Positions 33,955-43,745 of a stretch of 64,000 bases of DNA are shown piece after piece (the stretch's first letter is position 1; each line of letters starts with the position of its first letter). The stretch is taken from positions 449,905 to 513,904 of the forward strand of contig CAUQTV010000004.1 of assembly GCA_963521185.1 (NCBI GenBank), read 5' to 3'. Made by a program: the position numbers and the translations under genes. Under the pieces are notes generated by a model that made no database searches, was not told the DNA's origin, and worked only from the letters and a program-made list of their open reading frames with translations. The stretch is from Enterobacter_D sp963521185 (GTDB lineage: Bacteria; Pseudomonadota; Gammaproteobacteria; Enterobacterales; Enterobacteriaceae).

Positions 33955-35585
33955 ACCACGCCGCCCGTGGCGCGCAGCAGCAGATCATTTTTGACCTGCT
34001 CGCTAATCAGCGAACCGCCACGGGTGTCGAGATTCATCTGGCACCACGCCTGCGCGATAGGCGGTGAGGCATAGCGCAGCATTTGTGCGCCGCTCGCCAG
34101 TAAACAGAGCTGCTGCGCAATCTCTCGCGCCTGTGCCTCCTGGGGCTTGCGCAGACGCTGCAAAAGCTGTCGCCAGGCACGGTCAAAATGACGGTCCTGG
34201 CCTTTCACCTCGCCAAACGCCTCGATCAGGTGATCCGTTACGCCGTGCTGTTTAGCGAGCACGCGCAGCACGTCCAGGCACATAATATTCCCCGAGCCTT
34301 CCCAGATGCTGTTCACTGGCATCTCCCGGTACAGTCGCGGCAGTTCGTTATCTTCGCAATAGCCCACGCCGCCGAGCACCTCCATCGCTTCTGCCACAAA
34401 CGGGATCCCCGCTTTGCAGACGGCAAATTTCGCCACCGGCGTAAACAGGCGCGACCACAGCAGCGCAGCCTCGCTGTCGCGTTTATCCCATGCGTGAGCC
34501 AGCTGGAACAAAAACGCGGTTTGTCCCTCAAGCTGAAGCGCCATGCGGCTTAACACCTCGCGCATTAGCGGTTGATCCACCAGATTTTTGCCGAACGCCT
34601 GGCGCTGGTGCGCGTGATAGAGCGCGACGGAAAACGCGCGGCGCATCAGGCCGTGGCTGCCAAGCGCACAATCCATGCGCGTCAGTCCGCCCATTTTCAG
34701 GATCTGCCGCACGCCGTCGCCCTCCTCCCCCAGCAGCCAGCCGGTGGCGTCAAAAAACTCCACTTCGCTACTGGCGTTTGAGCGGTTGCCGAGCTTCTCT
34801 TTTAGCCGCTCAAGGCGCAGGGCGTTGCGCCCGCCGTCCGGCAGAAATCGCGGCACAAAGAAGCAGGACAGCCCGCCTTTGGCCTGCGCCAGCACCAGGT
34901 GCGCGTCGCTTTGCGGTACGGAGAAAAACCATTTGTGTCCCACCAGGCGGTAGGCTTCGCCGCTGCCCGCACGCTCAATAGGCTGGGCGCGCGTGGTGTT
35001 GCTGAGCACGTCGGAGCCGCCCTGCTTTTCCGTCATCCCCATGCCTATCAGCAGGCCGCGCTTTTGCGCGCCAGGCGCTAAATGGGCATCGTAGCGATCG
35101 CTCATTAGCGGCTTAAGCCAGTCGTGAAAGGGTTTCGGCAACGTCTGTTGCAGCAGCGGTATCGCCGCAGCGGTCATGGTGACGGGGCAAAGCGTGCCCG
35201 CTTCAACCTGCGCGTGCAGTACAAACCGCGCCGCGCGCGCGACGAAGGATCCCGACCGCGCATCCTCTTCCCACGCCAGATTGTGCACCCGGTTGGCGCA
35301 CAGCCCCTGCATCAGCAGATGCCAGGCGGGATGGAAGCGAACATCGTCAAGCCGCTCCCCGGTGGCATCATAGCGCAGCAGCTCCGGCGGATTCACATTG
35401 GCGAGCCGCCCAAGCTCAAGGGATTCGGCGGTGCCAAGCTGTTGACCGATACTCGCCAGCAGATCGGCATCCCAGCCTGCGCCCTCACGGGTTACGGCGT
35501 CGCGCAGCGATGCGTCAGAAAGAAAGAGATTGCTGTTGCTTAAGGGTACAGGCTGGTTAAAAACGGTGTGGGTGTGCCAGTGCAT
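33951..35585 (-). CDS. aidB: AidB, acyl-CoA-dehydrogenase-like alkylation response protein
   Basis: FAD-binding protein of 544 residues (E. coli 541) induced in the adaptive response to alkylating agents, where it protects DNA. It has weak dehydrogenase activity and binds DNA. The start at 35585 (M-H-W-H-T-H-T) follows GGAGGG and matches E. coli; the longer frame to 35615 is rejected. Acyl-CoA-dehydrogenase segments include G-M-T-E-K-Q-G-G-S-D and S-I-W-E-G-S-G-N-I. Its stop shares four bases (TTAA) with the convergent chemoreceptor stop. Confidence 0.95.
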   Translation of the reverse strand: MHWHTHTVFNQPVPLSNSNLFLSDASLRDAVTREGAGWDADLLASIGQQLGTAESLELGRLANVNPPELLRYDATGERLDDVRFHPAWHLLMQGLCANRVHNLAWEEDARSGSFVARAARFVLHAQVEAGTLCPVTMTAAAIPLLQQTLPKPFHDWLKPLMSDRYDAHLAPGAQKRGLLIGMGMTEKQGGSDVLSNTTRAQPIERAGSGEAYRLVGHKWFFSVPQSDAHLVLAQAKGGLSCFFVPRFLPDGGRNALRLERLKEKLGNRSNASSEVEFFDATGWLLGEEGDGVRQILKMGGLTRMDCALGSHGLMRRAFSVALYHAHQRQAFGKNLVDQPLMREVLSRMALQLEGQTAFLFQLAHAWDKRDSEAALLWSRLFTPVAKFAVCKAGIPFVAEAMEVLGGVGYCEDNELPRLYREMPVNSIWEGSGNIMCLDVLRVLAKQHGVTDHLIEAFGEVKGQDRHFDRAWRQLLQRLRKPQEAQAREIAQQLCLLASGAQMLRYASPPIAQAWCQMNLDTRGGSLISEQVKNDLLLRATGGVV

Positions 35586-35671
35586 GTTGTGTCCCTCCTT
35601 CAATGGCATTGCCACTCAGTATGGACAGAGAAGCGCATTTCGCGCGTTGGGGGGATCACAGTTTAGCAATA

Positions 35672-35692
35672 GCCCCTTCAGACAGAAGGGGC
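35672..35692. terminator. Terminator after rlmB
   Basis: GCCCCTTC and GAAGGGGC pair around a 5-base loop. On the minus strand TATTGC follows. It lies 11 bases past the rlmB stop. Confidence 0.7.
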
Positions 35693-35703
35693 AACGACGA
35701 CAC

Positions 35704-36435
35704 TCAGCCGCGCTGGCGCACCGCTTCAAACAGGCAGATACCGGTGGCGACCGAGACGTTTAACGACGACACGCTTCCGGCCATAGGAATGCTGATCAGC
35801 TCGTCGCAGTGCTCACGCGTCAGGCGGCGCATGCCTTCACCTTCCGCGCCCATCACCAGCGCCATCGGGCCGGTCATTTTGCTCTGGAACAGGGTGTGAT
35901 CCGCTTCACCCGCGGTGCCCACGATCCAGATATTCGCTTCCTGCAAGACACGCATGGTGCGCGCGAGGTTGGTCACGCGGATAAGCGGGACGTTCTCCGC
36001 CGCGCCGCAGGCGACTTTTTTCGCCGTCGCGTTAAGCTGTGCGGATTTGTCACGCGGGACGATCACCGCATGCACGCCCGCCGCATCGGCGCTGCGCAGA
36101 CAGGCACCGAGGTTGTGCGGATCGGTCACACCGTCGAGGATCAAAAAGAACGGCTGTTCGAGGCTGTCGATCAGATCCGGCAGATCGTTTTCCTGGTACT
36201 GACGACCCGGTTTCACGCGAGCAATGATCCCCTGGTGCACCGCGCCTTCGCTCTTGTCATCCATGTACTGGCGGCTCGCCACCTGGATCACCACGCCCTG
36301 GGCTTCCAGCGCATGGATAAGCGGCAGCAGACGTTTGTCTTCACGTCCTTTCAGAATAAAAACTTCCTGAAAGCGCTCAGGTGCGCGTTCCAGCAGTGCC
36401 TGCACCGCGTGGATGCCGTAAATCATTTCACTCAT
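35704..36435 (-). CDS. rlmB: RlmB, 23S rRNA Gm2251 2'-O-methyltransferase
   Basis: SPOUT-class (TrmH-like) methyltransferase of 243 residues, the E. coli length. An N-terminal RNA-binding domain (about 1-75) is followed by the knotted catalytic domain: L-D-G-V-T-D-P-H-N-L-G-A motif 1, G-A-E-G-E-G-M motif 2 and I-P-M-A-G-S-V-S-S-L-N-V-S-V-A motif 3. It modifies the ribosomal P-loop in the peptidyl transferase centre. In E. coli it follows rnr directly; here an 11-gene operon lies between them. Confidence 0.96.
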   Translation of the reverse strand: MSEMIYGIHAVQALLERAPERFQEVFILKGREDKRLLPLIHALEAQGVVIQVASRQYMDDKSEGAVHQGIIARVKPGRQYQENDLPDLIDSLEQPFFLILDGVTDPHNLGACLRSADAAGVHAVIVPRDKSAQLNATAKKVACGAAENVPLIRVTNLARTMRVLQEANIWIVGTAGEADHTLFQSKMTGPMALVMGAEGEGMRRLTREHCDELISIPMAGSVSSLNVSVATGICLFEAVRQRG

Positions 36436-36475
36436 GAAGGGTACTCAGTCGAGGTTAAAAGGGTGTTTCCCGCCC

Positions 36476-36481
36476 ATTATA
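36476..36481 (-). promoter_or_regulatory. Candidate -10 (TATAAT) for rlmB
   Basis: A perfect minus-strand TATAAT lies 41 bases upstream of the rlmB start and 31 bases past the preceding ATPase stop. No good -35 is present 16-18 bases further up. It may give rlmB its own transcription now that it is separated from nsrR-rnr. Confidence 0.4.
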
Positions 36482-36511
36482 ACCCACGACGCCCCTCAGC
36501 GTCCTTTCTCG

Positions 36512-37314
<803 letters not shown>

Positions 37315-37318
<4 letters not shown>

Positions 37319-38310
37319 CGGTTTCCTCCCGTTTCTTCCGCGCGCCAGCAGCGCACCTGATGCGCGGGCGAACCGAGCGGGCGCAGCGACGGCGGCTGGG
37401 TACGGCATTTTGGCGTCGCCAGCGGGCAGCGATCGGCGAAGGTGCAGCCCAGCGGCAGTGCGTCCAGCGCGGGCACGCTGCCGCGAATTTCCTCAAGGCG
37501 GCTTTTCGGCGCGCGATCGCCTGAAGGGCGCGCCGCCAGCAGCGCGCGGGTGTAGGGGTGGCGCGGGTTTTCAAACAGCGTCATCACGTCGGTCTCTTCC
37601 ACCACTTCCCCGGCGTAGAGCACCACCACGCGCTGACACAGACGCGCGACCACGCTCAGATCGTGGGTGATAATGACAATGCCCATGCCGGTTTGCTGTT
37701 TGAGATCGTCGAGCAGTTGCAGGATTTGCGCCTGAATCGTGGCGTCGAGGGCGGTGGTCGGCTCGTCGGCAATCAGCAGCGACGGTGCGCTGGAGATGGC
37801 GATGGCAATCATCACGCGCTGGCGCATACCGCCGGAAAGCTCGTGCGGCCAGGCTTTCGCACAGCGCGGCGGATCGGCAATGCCGACCTGCTCCAGCAGG
37901 TGCAGGATCTTCTCGCGCCGCTGAGCGCGGTGTAAACCGGTGTGCAGCCTCAGGCTTTCGTCAATCTGCGCGCCTATGCTCAGCACCGGGTTGAGACTTG
38001 AGAGCGGGTCCTGAAAAATCATCGCCATATCGCGCCCGGCCCGCTGGCGACGCGCAGAGGCGCTCAGCGGATCCAGCCGCTGTCCGGCCAGCGTCACCTC
38101 ACCGTCGGTGCGGCTGGTGCGCGGTGAGAGCAGGCCCATTAACGCCTGCGCCGTGACGCTTTTACCGCAGCCGGATTCGCCAATAATCCCCAGCGTTTCG
38201 TGATAATTAAGGGCAAACGACACGCCGCGCACCGGGGTAATGACCCCCTGCTGCGTGGCGAAGTTCACCCGCAGATTGTTAACCTGTAATAACGGCGGTG
38301 GATTAACCAT
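37315..38310 (-). CDS. Opp/Dpp-type ABC transporter ATPase (D subunit)
   Basis: First ATPase of the peptide-type importer, 331 residues. Walker A is G-E-S-G-C-G-K-S-V, the signature is L-S-G-G-M-R-Q-R and Walker B is L-L-I-A-D-E-P. The C-terminal oligopeptide-transporter extension (about 260-325) contains the cysteine block G-C-T-F-A-D-R-C-P-L-A, which in DppD/OppD binds an iron-sulfur cluster. Start and stop overlap neighbours by 8 and 4 bases. Confidence 0.9.
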
Positions 38311-39154
38311 GTTGATCCCCTCTCTTCAGCAGGCGAATCACCCGCCCAGGCAGCGGTTTGAGGCCCGGCTCCGCACTGTCGCGCAGGTCATCGCCAATGA
38401 TATTCAGCGCCAGGATCAGCAGCACAATGGCGATGCCAGGGAAGAAGGTCATCCACCAGGCGGTGAAGATCACCGCTTTGCCTTCCAGCAGCAGATTGCC
38501 GAGGCTCGGCGTGGGCGCAGGCACCCCGGAGCCGAGAAAGCTCAGCGCGGCCTCGGTTAAAATGGCGACCGAGAACACCCAGCTCACCTGCACAATCAGC
38601 GGCGAGATGACGTTAGGCAGCAGGTGCAGCCAGATAATGCGCGCCGACGACGCCCCCTGCGCCCGCAGCGCTTCGATAAAACTCTTCTCTTTGATGACCA
38701 TCGCCGCACCGCGGATCACGCGGGCGATCGATGGCACGTACACCAGCGACAGCGCCAGCACCACGTTGGCGACGTTCGGCCCCAGCACGCCGACGATAGC
38801 AATCGCCAGCAGCAGCGAGGGGAAAGCAAACAGCCCGTCGCACACGCGCATCAAAATGGCGTCCACCGGGCGATACCAGGCGCACAGCAGGCCAACGACC
38901 ATGCCGACCACGCCCGCAATCAGCGCCACCGCCGCACCCACGGAAAGCGAAACCCGCACCGCCAGCGCCACGCGCACAAAGAGATCGCGACCAAAGTTAT
39001 CGGTACCAAACCAGTGCGTCGCATTCGGGGCTTTGAGGCGGCTCAAAGGATCGATACTGTACGCATCCCAGGGGCTTAACAGCGTGCCGCACACCGACAG
39101 CAAAATAATCCCCACCAGCACACCAAGCCAGACCAGCAGCCTTTTTTGCGTCAT
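38303..39154 (-). CDS. Opp/Dpp-type ABC permease (C subunit)
   Basis: Inner-membrane permease of 283 residues with six predicted helices. The N-terminus contains the DppC-type N-W-F-G-T-D-N-F-G-R-D block (here H-W-F-G-T-D-N-F-G-R-D). The ATPase-coupling EAA loop is E-A-L-R-A-Q-G-A-S-S-A-R-I, followed by H-L-L-P-N. It overlaps the B-subunit stop by one base and the D-subunit start by eight. Confidence 0.9.
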   Translation of the reverse strand: MTQKRLLVWLGVLVGIILLSVCGTLLSPWDAYSIDPLSRLKAPNATHWFGTDNFGRDLFVRVALAVRVSLSVGAAVALIAGVVGMVVGLLCAWYRPVDAILMRVCDGLFAFPSLLLAIAIVGVLGPNVANVVLALSLVYVPSIARVIRGAAMVIKEKSFIEALRAQGASSARIIWLHLLPNVISPLIVQVSWVFSVAILTEAALSFLGSGVPAPTPSLGNLLLEGKAVIFTAWWMTFFPGIAIVLLILALNIIGDDLRDSAEPGLKPLPGRVIRLLKRGDQHG

Positions 39155-40110
39155 CAGCCTTCGCCTCCTTCCACGGATAAGCGCGGATCCACCACGTAGC
39201 TCAGTACGTCCACCGCCAGGTTGATCAACACGTAGCAGACGGTGATCAGCAGCACCACGCCCTGGATCACCGTGAAATCGCGTCGCTCGATCGAATCCAC
39301 CACCAGCGATCCCACGCCGGGAATGCCAAACACGCTTTCGATAACGATCGTGCCGGTGACCAGCGAGGCAAAAGATTCACCGCAGATCGTCAGGATCGGG
39401 ATCAGCGCGTTGCGCAGCGTATGCCGCAGCAGCACGCTGCGCTCCGGCACGCCCTTCGCCCGCGCGGTATTGATAAAGTTTTCCTGCAACACGTCGAGCA
39501 TCACCGCCCGCGTCATACGGGCAATCAGCGCGGCGATGCGGAAACCGAGGGCAATGGCTGGCAGCGTCAGGTACCAGACGTTTTGCAGCCAGTCGCCGTT
39601 GGTGGAGCGGTAACCCACCACCGGAAACCAGCGCAGCTGCACGGCGAAGAAGAAGATCAAGAACAGCCCGAGAAGGAAGCCCGGCACCGACATGCCCAGC
39701 GTCGCCAGCGCACGAATGGCGCGATCCGCCATGCCGCCGTGCTGCCAGGCGCTGACCACACCGCCCAGCAGACCAAGAAACAGCGCAATCGCCTGGGCAT
39801 ACAGCGCCAGCGCCAGCGTCGGTGCCAGATGCTGTAAAAACAGTTCACCGACGCTGGCATTGAGAAACAGCGAGTGACCAAGGTCGCCGCTCAGCACCGC
39901 GCCAAACCAGCGCGTGAACTGCACCAGCAGCGGCTGATCCAGCCCCATCTGCTGGCGCAGGGCGGCGACATCCTGCGGGCTGGCGTCATTACCGAGGATC
40001 ACCAGCACCGGATCGCCCGGTGCCAGATGCACCAGGCAAAACACCACCAGCGACACCACAATCAGCACCGGCAGCAGCGCCAGGATGCGGTGGAACAAAA
40101 ATCCCTTCAC
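39154..40110 (-). CDS. Opp/Dpp-type ABC permease (B subunit)
   Basis: Inner-membrane permease of 318 residues with six helices. The N-terminus has the DppB feature H-L-A-P-G-D-P, and the EAA loop is N-T-A-R-A-K-G-V-P-E-R-S followed by H-T-L-R-N-A. It forms the heterodimeric channel with the C subunit. It starts 12 bases after the binding-protein gene. Confidence 0.9.
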   Translation of the reverse strand: MKGFLFHRILALLPVLIVVSLVVFCLVHLAPGDPVLVILGNDASPQDVAALRQQMGLDQPLLVQFTRWFGAVLSGDLGHSLFLNASVGELFLQHLAPTLALALYAQAIALFLGLLGGVVSAWQHGGMADRAIRALATLGMSVPGFLLGLFLIFFFAVQLRWFPVVGYRSTNGDWLQNVWYLTLPAIALGFRIAALIARMTRAVMLDVLQENFINTARAKGVPERSVLLRHTLRNALIPILTICGESFASLVTGTIVIESVFGIPGVGSLVVDSIERRDFTVIQGVVLLITVCYVLINLAVDVLSYVVDPRLSVEGGEG

Positions 40111-40122
40111 ACGCGCCTCCGA

Positions 40123-41685
40123 TCAGGGCTGGCTGACGGTGACATTCCACAGCACCGGACCTATCAGGTCATGGTAGCCGTGAACGTTTTTCTTGATTGC
40201 CACCGGCTCCGGCGTGGTGTGACCGAGCACGATCACCGGCAGATATTGCCAGCTCAGCACGTTCAGTTTATCCACCAGCGGTTTCGCCGCTTTCAGCGAC
40301 GGTGCCTGTTTGATGCCATCCAGCGCCGCGTCGATCTCCGGACTGTTGCTCAGCCCCGGGAATTTGGCGCGGGAATCGAGGAACGGATATTGATGCAGCA
40401 CCTGGCGCATGGAGAACTCCAGCGCGCAGAGATCGAAGTTTTTCGGATCCTGACGGCGTTGCAGCACCGTTGGCCAGTCGTAAACGTCGAGGCGCGATTT
40501 TACGCCAATCTGCTTGAGCACCTGCTGGGCGACAATCGCCAGGTTATAGAGTTCGGCATATTCCTTCGTGGCGATGATCACCACTTCTTCGCCGTGATAC
40601 CCGGACTCTTTGACCAGCCTGCGGGCATCGTCCAGCTTATGCTGATTCCAGAACGGCTTGCCCGCTTCGCTGTACCAGTCCACCTGATTCGGGAAGCCGA
40701 GCGACGGATCTTCTTTAAAGAAGCGCGGATCGCTGTAGCCCGCCAGCAGCGTCTGATGCACATCCAGCGCAAGGTTGAACGCCTGGCGCAGCTTGACGTT
40801 GGCAAACGGCCCCTGCTGCTTGTTAAACAGATAGGTGATCAATGACCCGCCGCTTTCCGGGCGCGCGAGGCTGATATCCGGCGCGTTGTCGAGCGCCTCA
40901 ATGTTATCTTTTGGCAGGTTGAAGACGATGTCATATTCCCCGGTCATCGCCCCCGCCAGCCGCGTGGATTCATCGGTGATGTAGCGGAACCAGATGTCTT
41001 TCACATTGGCTTTCTTCTCACCGGACAGCCCGCTCGCCGGCTCTTTGCGCGAGACATAGCCGTCATAGCGCGTCAGGTGCAAATATTCACCCTGTTTGAA
41101 CTCCGCCAGCTTATACGGGCCGGTACCGATAAGCTCCGTCACCGGTTTTTTGCTGCTGTTCGCCTCATCAATCAGCCGTTTGGGCATGATAGCCGCAATG
41201 TTTTTCACATCCGCCAGCACGTTGAGGGTGATCAGCGACGGCGTGGGGATGGTCAGACGCACGGTTTTATCGTCCACCTTGCTAAACGCAGCCCCCGGTA
41301 AATTCGCCTTGCCCTGCGTGGAAACCGCCAGCCAACGGGTCATTGACGCCACCACGTCGTCGGCGGTCAGCGGCTGTCCGTCGTGGAATTTCACCCCGTC
41401 GCGCAGCACGAAGGTGTAGGTTTTGCGGTCGTCGCTCAGCGTATAGGAGGCCACCAGATCCGGCACCGGCTCAAACTTATCGTTGATGGTGAACAGCTCT
41501 TCAAAGATGTGGCGGTCCACATCCGACGTGGCGTTATTGGTGGTGAGATAAGGATCGAGCGTGCCGGGCCGGTTGCCATAGGCAATGTTCAGCGTGGCAT
41601 TACGATCCACGGTTTCCGCTTGCGCGCTTCCCCAGGGTAAAGACGCCGTCAGCAACAGTGCGGCGGCAGAAAACAGCATTTTCAT
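40123..41685 (-). CDS. Family 5 (peptide/nickel-type) ABC solute-binding protein
   Basis: Periplasmic binding protein of 520 residues. The signal peptide is about residues 1-23 (M-K-M-L-F-S then a Leu/Ala core ending A-Q-A). The mature protein has the SBP_bac_5 pattern: L-D-P-Y near the start, then F-V-L-R-D-G-V-K-F-H-D-G-Q-P-L-T-A-D-D-V and Y-L-F-N-K near the ligand cleft. It supplies substrate to the B/C permeases. Its ribosome-site region is duplicated just upstream. The ligand is unknown: a short peptide, N-acyl amino acid or similar. Confidence 0.88.
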   Translation of the reverse strand: MKMLFSAAALLLTASLPWGSAQAETVDRNATLNIAYGNRPGTLDPYLTTNNATSDVDRHIFEELFTINDKFEPVPDLVASYTLSDDRKTYTFVLRDGVKFHDGQPLTADDVVASMTRWLAVSTQGKANLPGAAFSKVDDKTVRLTIPTPSLITLNVLADVKNIAAIMPKRLIDEANSSKKPVTELIGTGPYKLAEFKQGEYLHLTRYDGYVSRKEPASGLSGEKKANVKDIWFRYITDESTRLAGAMTGEYDIVFNLPKDNIEALDNAPDISLARPESGGSLITYLFNKQQGPFANVKLRQAFNLALDVHQTLLAGYSDPRFFKEDPSLGFPNQVDWYSEAGKPFWNQHKLDDARRLVKESGYHGEEVVIIATKEYAELYNLAIVAQQVLKQIGVKSRLDVYDWPTVLQRRQDPKNFDLCALEFSMRQVLHQYPFLDSRAKFPGLSNSPEIDAALDGIKQAPSLKAAKPLVDKLNVLSWQYLPVIVLGHTTPEPVAIKKNVHGYHDLIGPVLWNVTVSQP

Positions 41686-41721
41686 TGTTATTGACTCCGG
41701 TAATTGTTATTGACTCCGGTA
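41684..41721. repeat. Perfect 19-base tandem duplication covering the ribosome site of the binding-protein gene
   Basis: The 19-base unit ATTGTTATTGACTCCGGTA is present at 41684-41702 and again at 41703-41721. On the minus strand each copy carries GGAG followed by TCAATAACA. The downstream copy ends at the true ATG; the upstream copy has ATT there instead. It therefore duplicates the Shine-Dalgarno region between the M20 and binding-protein genes. Confidence 0.85.
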
Positions 41722-41725
41722 ACGG

Positions 41726-42943
41726 TCAGGCGGCGTTCGAGGTGCGGGTGTGCCCATGGAATTCATCTTTCGCTTCCTGCAACAGCGCAGGTTCAGTGAG
41801 CAGGCGCAACCCCGCGCGTGCCAGTACCAGCGCGCCGGTGACGAGCGCTTCATAGCCTTTTGCCGAGTTCGCCGCTTCACGGAACGCCACGGTGTGGCCG
41901 ATAAGGTCGTCCGGGCCGATTTTGATCGACGGGTGCGCGGTCGGCACGGCATGGCTGATGTCGCCCACGTCCGTCGAGCCTTTGCCCTCTTTCGCGCTCA
42001 GATCGACCGTCTCGCCTACGGCGGTAAACTCGTCCAAAAAGAGCGAGTTCAGCGTGTGGTTGATGTTGAAATCACGCGGGCCAACCTGATGCTCAATTTT
42101 CACCGTCGTGCCCGTTGCCAGCGCCACGCCCTCGGCAATCGCCCGGATGCGCGGTTCCAGCGCCAGCACCTCTTCGCGCGTTTCGGCCCGGATGTAATAG
42201 TGCGCGGAGGCGTATTCCGGGATCACGTTCGGAGCCTGGCCGCCGTTGGTGATAATGCCGTGCACGCGCACGCCGTCCGGTAACTGCTGGCGCAGCACGC
42301 TGATACCGTTATAGAGCAGCACCAGCGCATCCAGCGCGTTTACGCCTTTGTGCGGTGAGCTGCCCGCGTGCGACGGTTTGCCGTAGAAGTGGAAATAGAG
42401 GTGGTTGTTGGCAAGGAACGGACCGGTGAGGCGCGTTTTGCCGCCGGGATGCACCATCATCGCCGCATCGACATCCTTTAAGAACCCGTGTTCGATAAAG
42501 CGCGCTTTGACGTTGCCGTTCGGCCCGCCTTTGCCGCGCAGACCGCCCTCTTCCGCCGGAGTGCCGAGCACCACCACGCTGCCACCGGTCACGTCCAGCG
42601 TGGCGCTGAGCGCAATGGCGGCGGCGATGCTGCTGACGCCAATAATGTTGTGTCCGCAGGCGTGACCGATATCGATCAGCGCGTCAAACTCCGCCAGATA
42701 GGCGATGGTCGGCCCCGGTTTGCCGCTCTTTTTTACCGCGTAAAACGCCGTCTCGTGTCCGGCGACATTGGCGGTCACCTCAAAGCCGTTTTTCGCCAAC
42801 AGCGCCGTCAGCAGGCCGCTGGCGTAATACTCATTGTTGCCGGTTTCCGGGTGCGCGTGGATATCTTTCGAGATCGCCACGTATTCGTCCTGGTGTTGAT
42901 GAATGCTCTGTTCCAGCCGGGTTGTTAATTCGCTATTGCTCAT
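41726..42943 (-). CDS. M20D-family amidohydrolase/peptidase
   Basis: Cytoplasmic metal-dependent amidohydrolase of 405 residues, in the branch with AbgB and PM20D2-type dipeptidases. The start at 42943 (M-S-N-S-E) follows AAGGTG; a GTG three codons upstream lies in that site. Catalytic features: D87 (A-E-F-D-A-L), H94 and H98 in G-H-A-C-G-H-N with metal-binding C96, and the general-base E131/E132 in T-P-A-E-E-G-G. A dimerisation lid domain lies at about 180-300. Flanked by two ABC systems, it probably cleaves an amide bond in an imported conjugate to free an amino acid. Confidence 0.87.
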   Translation of the reverse strand: MSNSELTTRLEQSIHQHQDEYVAISKDIHAHPETGNNEYYASGLLTALLAKNGFEVTANVAGHETAFYAVKKSGKPGPTIAYLAEFDALIDIGHACGHNIIGVSSIAAAIALSATLDVTGGSVVVLGTPAEEGGLRGKGGPNGNVKARFIEHGFLKDVDAAMMVHPGGKTRLTGPFLANNHLYFHFYGKPSHAGSSPHKGVNALDALVLLYNGISVLRQQLPDGVRVHGIITNGGQAPNVIPEYASAHYYIRAETREEVLALEPRIRAIAEGVALATGTTVKIEHQVGPRDFNINHTLNSLFLDEFTAVGETVDLSAKEGKGSTDVGDISHAVPTAHPSIKIGPDDLIGHTVAFREAANSAKGYEALVTGALVLARAGLRLLTEPALLQEAKDEFHGHTRTSNAA

Positions 42944-42965
42944 TGTTTTCACCTTTCGTTGCGGA

Positions 42966-43745
42966 TTAGCTCAAGTGACGCTTCGCCTCCTGACGGACGC
43001 GGTGCAGCACATGGTGTTTGATTTCGCCATACAGCGGGTGGCTGACAAGGGTTTCGATGTCGCGCTCACGGCCAAACGGCAGCGTGACGTCTTCGACAAT
43101 CCTGCCGGGTTTGGCCGACATGATGAGCACGCGGTCGGCGAGAAACAGCGCTTCTTCCACATCGTGCGTCACGAACAGCAGCGTGGTGTCGGTTTCCAGC
43201 CAGGCGTTACGCAGCAGCTCCTGCATCATCAGGCGCGTCTGGGCGTCGAGCGCGCCAAACGGCTCATCGAGCAGCAGCACTTCCGGGCCAGGCAGCCAGG
43301 CGCGCGCCAGCGCCACGCGCTGCTTCATGCCGCCGGAGAGCTGCCACGGCGCATGGTTTTCAAACCCCTTCAGGCCCACACGCGCCAGCCAGTCCAGCGC
43401 CTGCGCGTTGACCTCCTCTTTGCGGTATTTCCCCAACCGTGGGCCGAAGGTGACGTTATCCTGCACCGACAGCCACGGAAACAGATTCGGCTGCTGGAAG
43501 ATCATCCCGCGCGACGGGCCGGGCTTTTTCACCGTTTCACCGTCGCACAGCACGCGCCCATGGTCGGGCCGGGTAAACCCGGCAACCAGATTTAAAATGG
43601 TGGATTTGCCACAGCCGGATGGCCCCAGCAGCACCACAAATTCGCCTTTCGCAATGGAGAGGGAGACATCCTCCAGCACGGTAAACGGGTGCGGTTTTGC
43701 CGCAAACTGGAGTGACACGTTCTCCAGCGCAATCTGTACAGCCAT
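42966..43745 (-). CDS. TauB/SsuB-like sulfonate ABC transporter ATPase
   Basis: ATPase of a nitrate/sulfonate/taurine-type importer, 259 residues. Walker A is G-P-S-G-C-G-K-S-T, the signature is L-S-G-G-M-K-Q-R and Walker B is V-L-L-L-D-E-P-F-G-A-L-D-A-Q-T-R. The Q-loop block F-Q-Q-P-N-L-F-P-W-L-S-V is typical of the Tau/Ssu/Nrt group. It abuts the permease gene with one shared base. Confidence 0.9.
   Translation of the reverse strand: MAVQIALENVSLQFAAKPHPFTVLEDVSLSIAKGEFVVLLGPSGCGKSTILNLVAGFTRPDHGRVLCDGETVKKPGPSRGMIFQQPNLFPWLSVQDNVTFGPRLGKYRKEEVNAQALDWLARVGLKGFENHAPWQLSGGMKQRVALARAWLPGPEVLLLDEPFGALDAQTRLMMQELLRNAWLETDTTLLFVTHDVEEALFLADRVLIMSAKPGRIVEDVTLPFGRERDIETLVSHPLYGEIKHHVLHRVRQEAKRHLS

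Noticed and set aside
38358..40845. Two long plus-strand frames (about 290 and 320 codons) antisense to the Opp-type permease and binding-protein genes
   Set aside because: They mirror third-position GC bias of the sense genes; the products look random and lack membrane or signal features.
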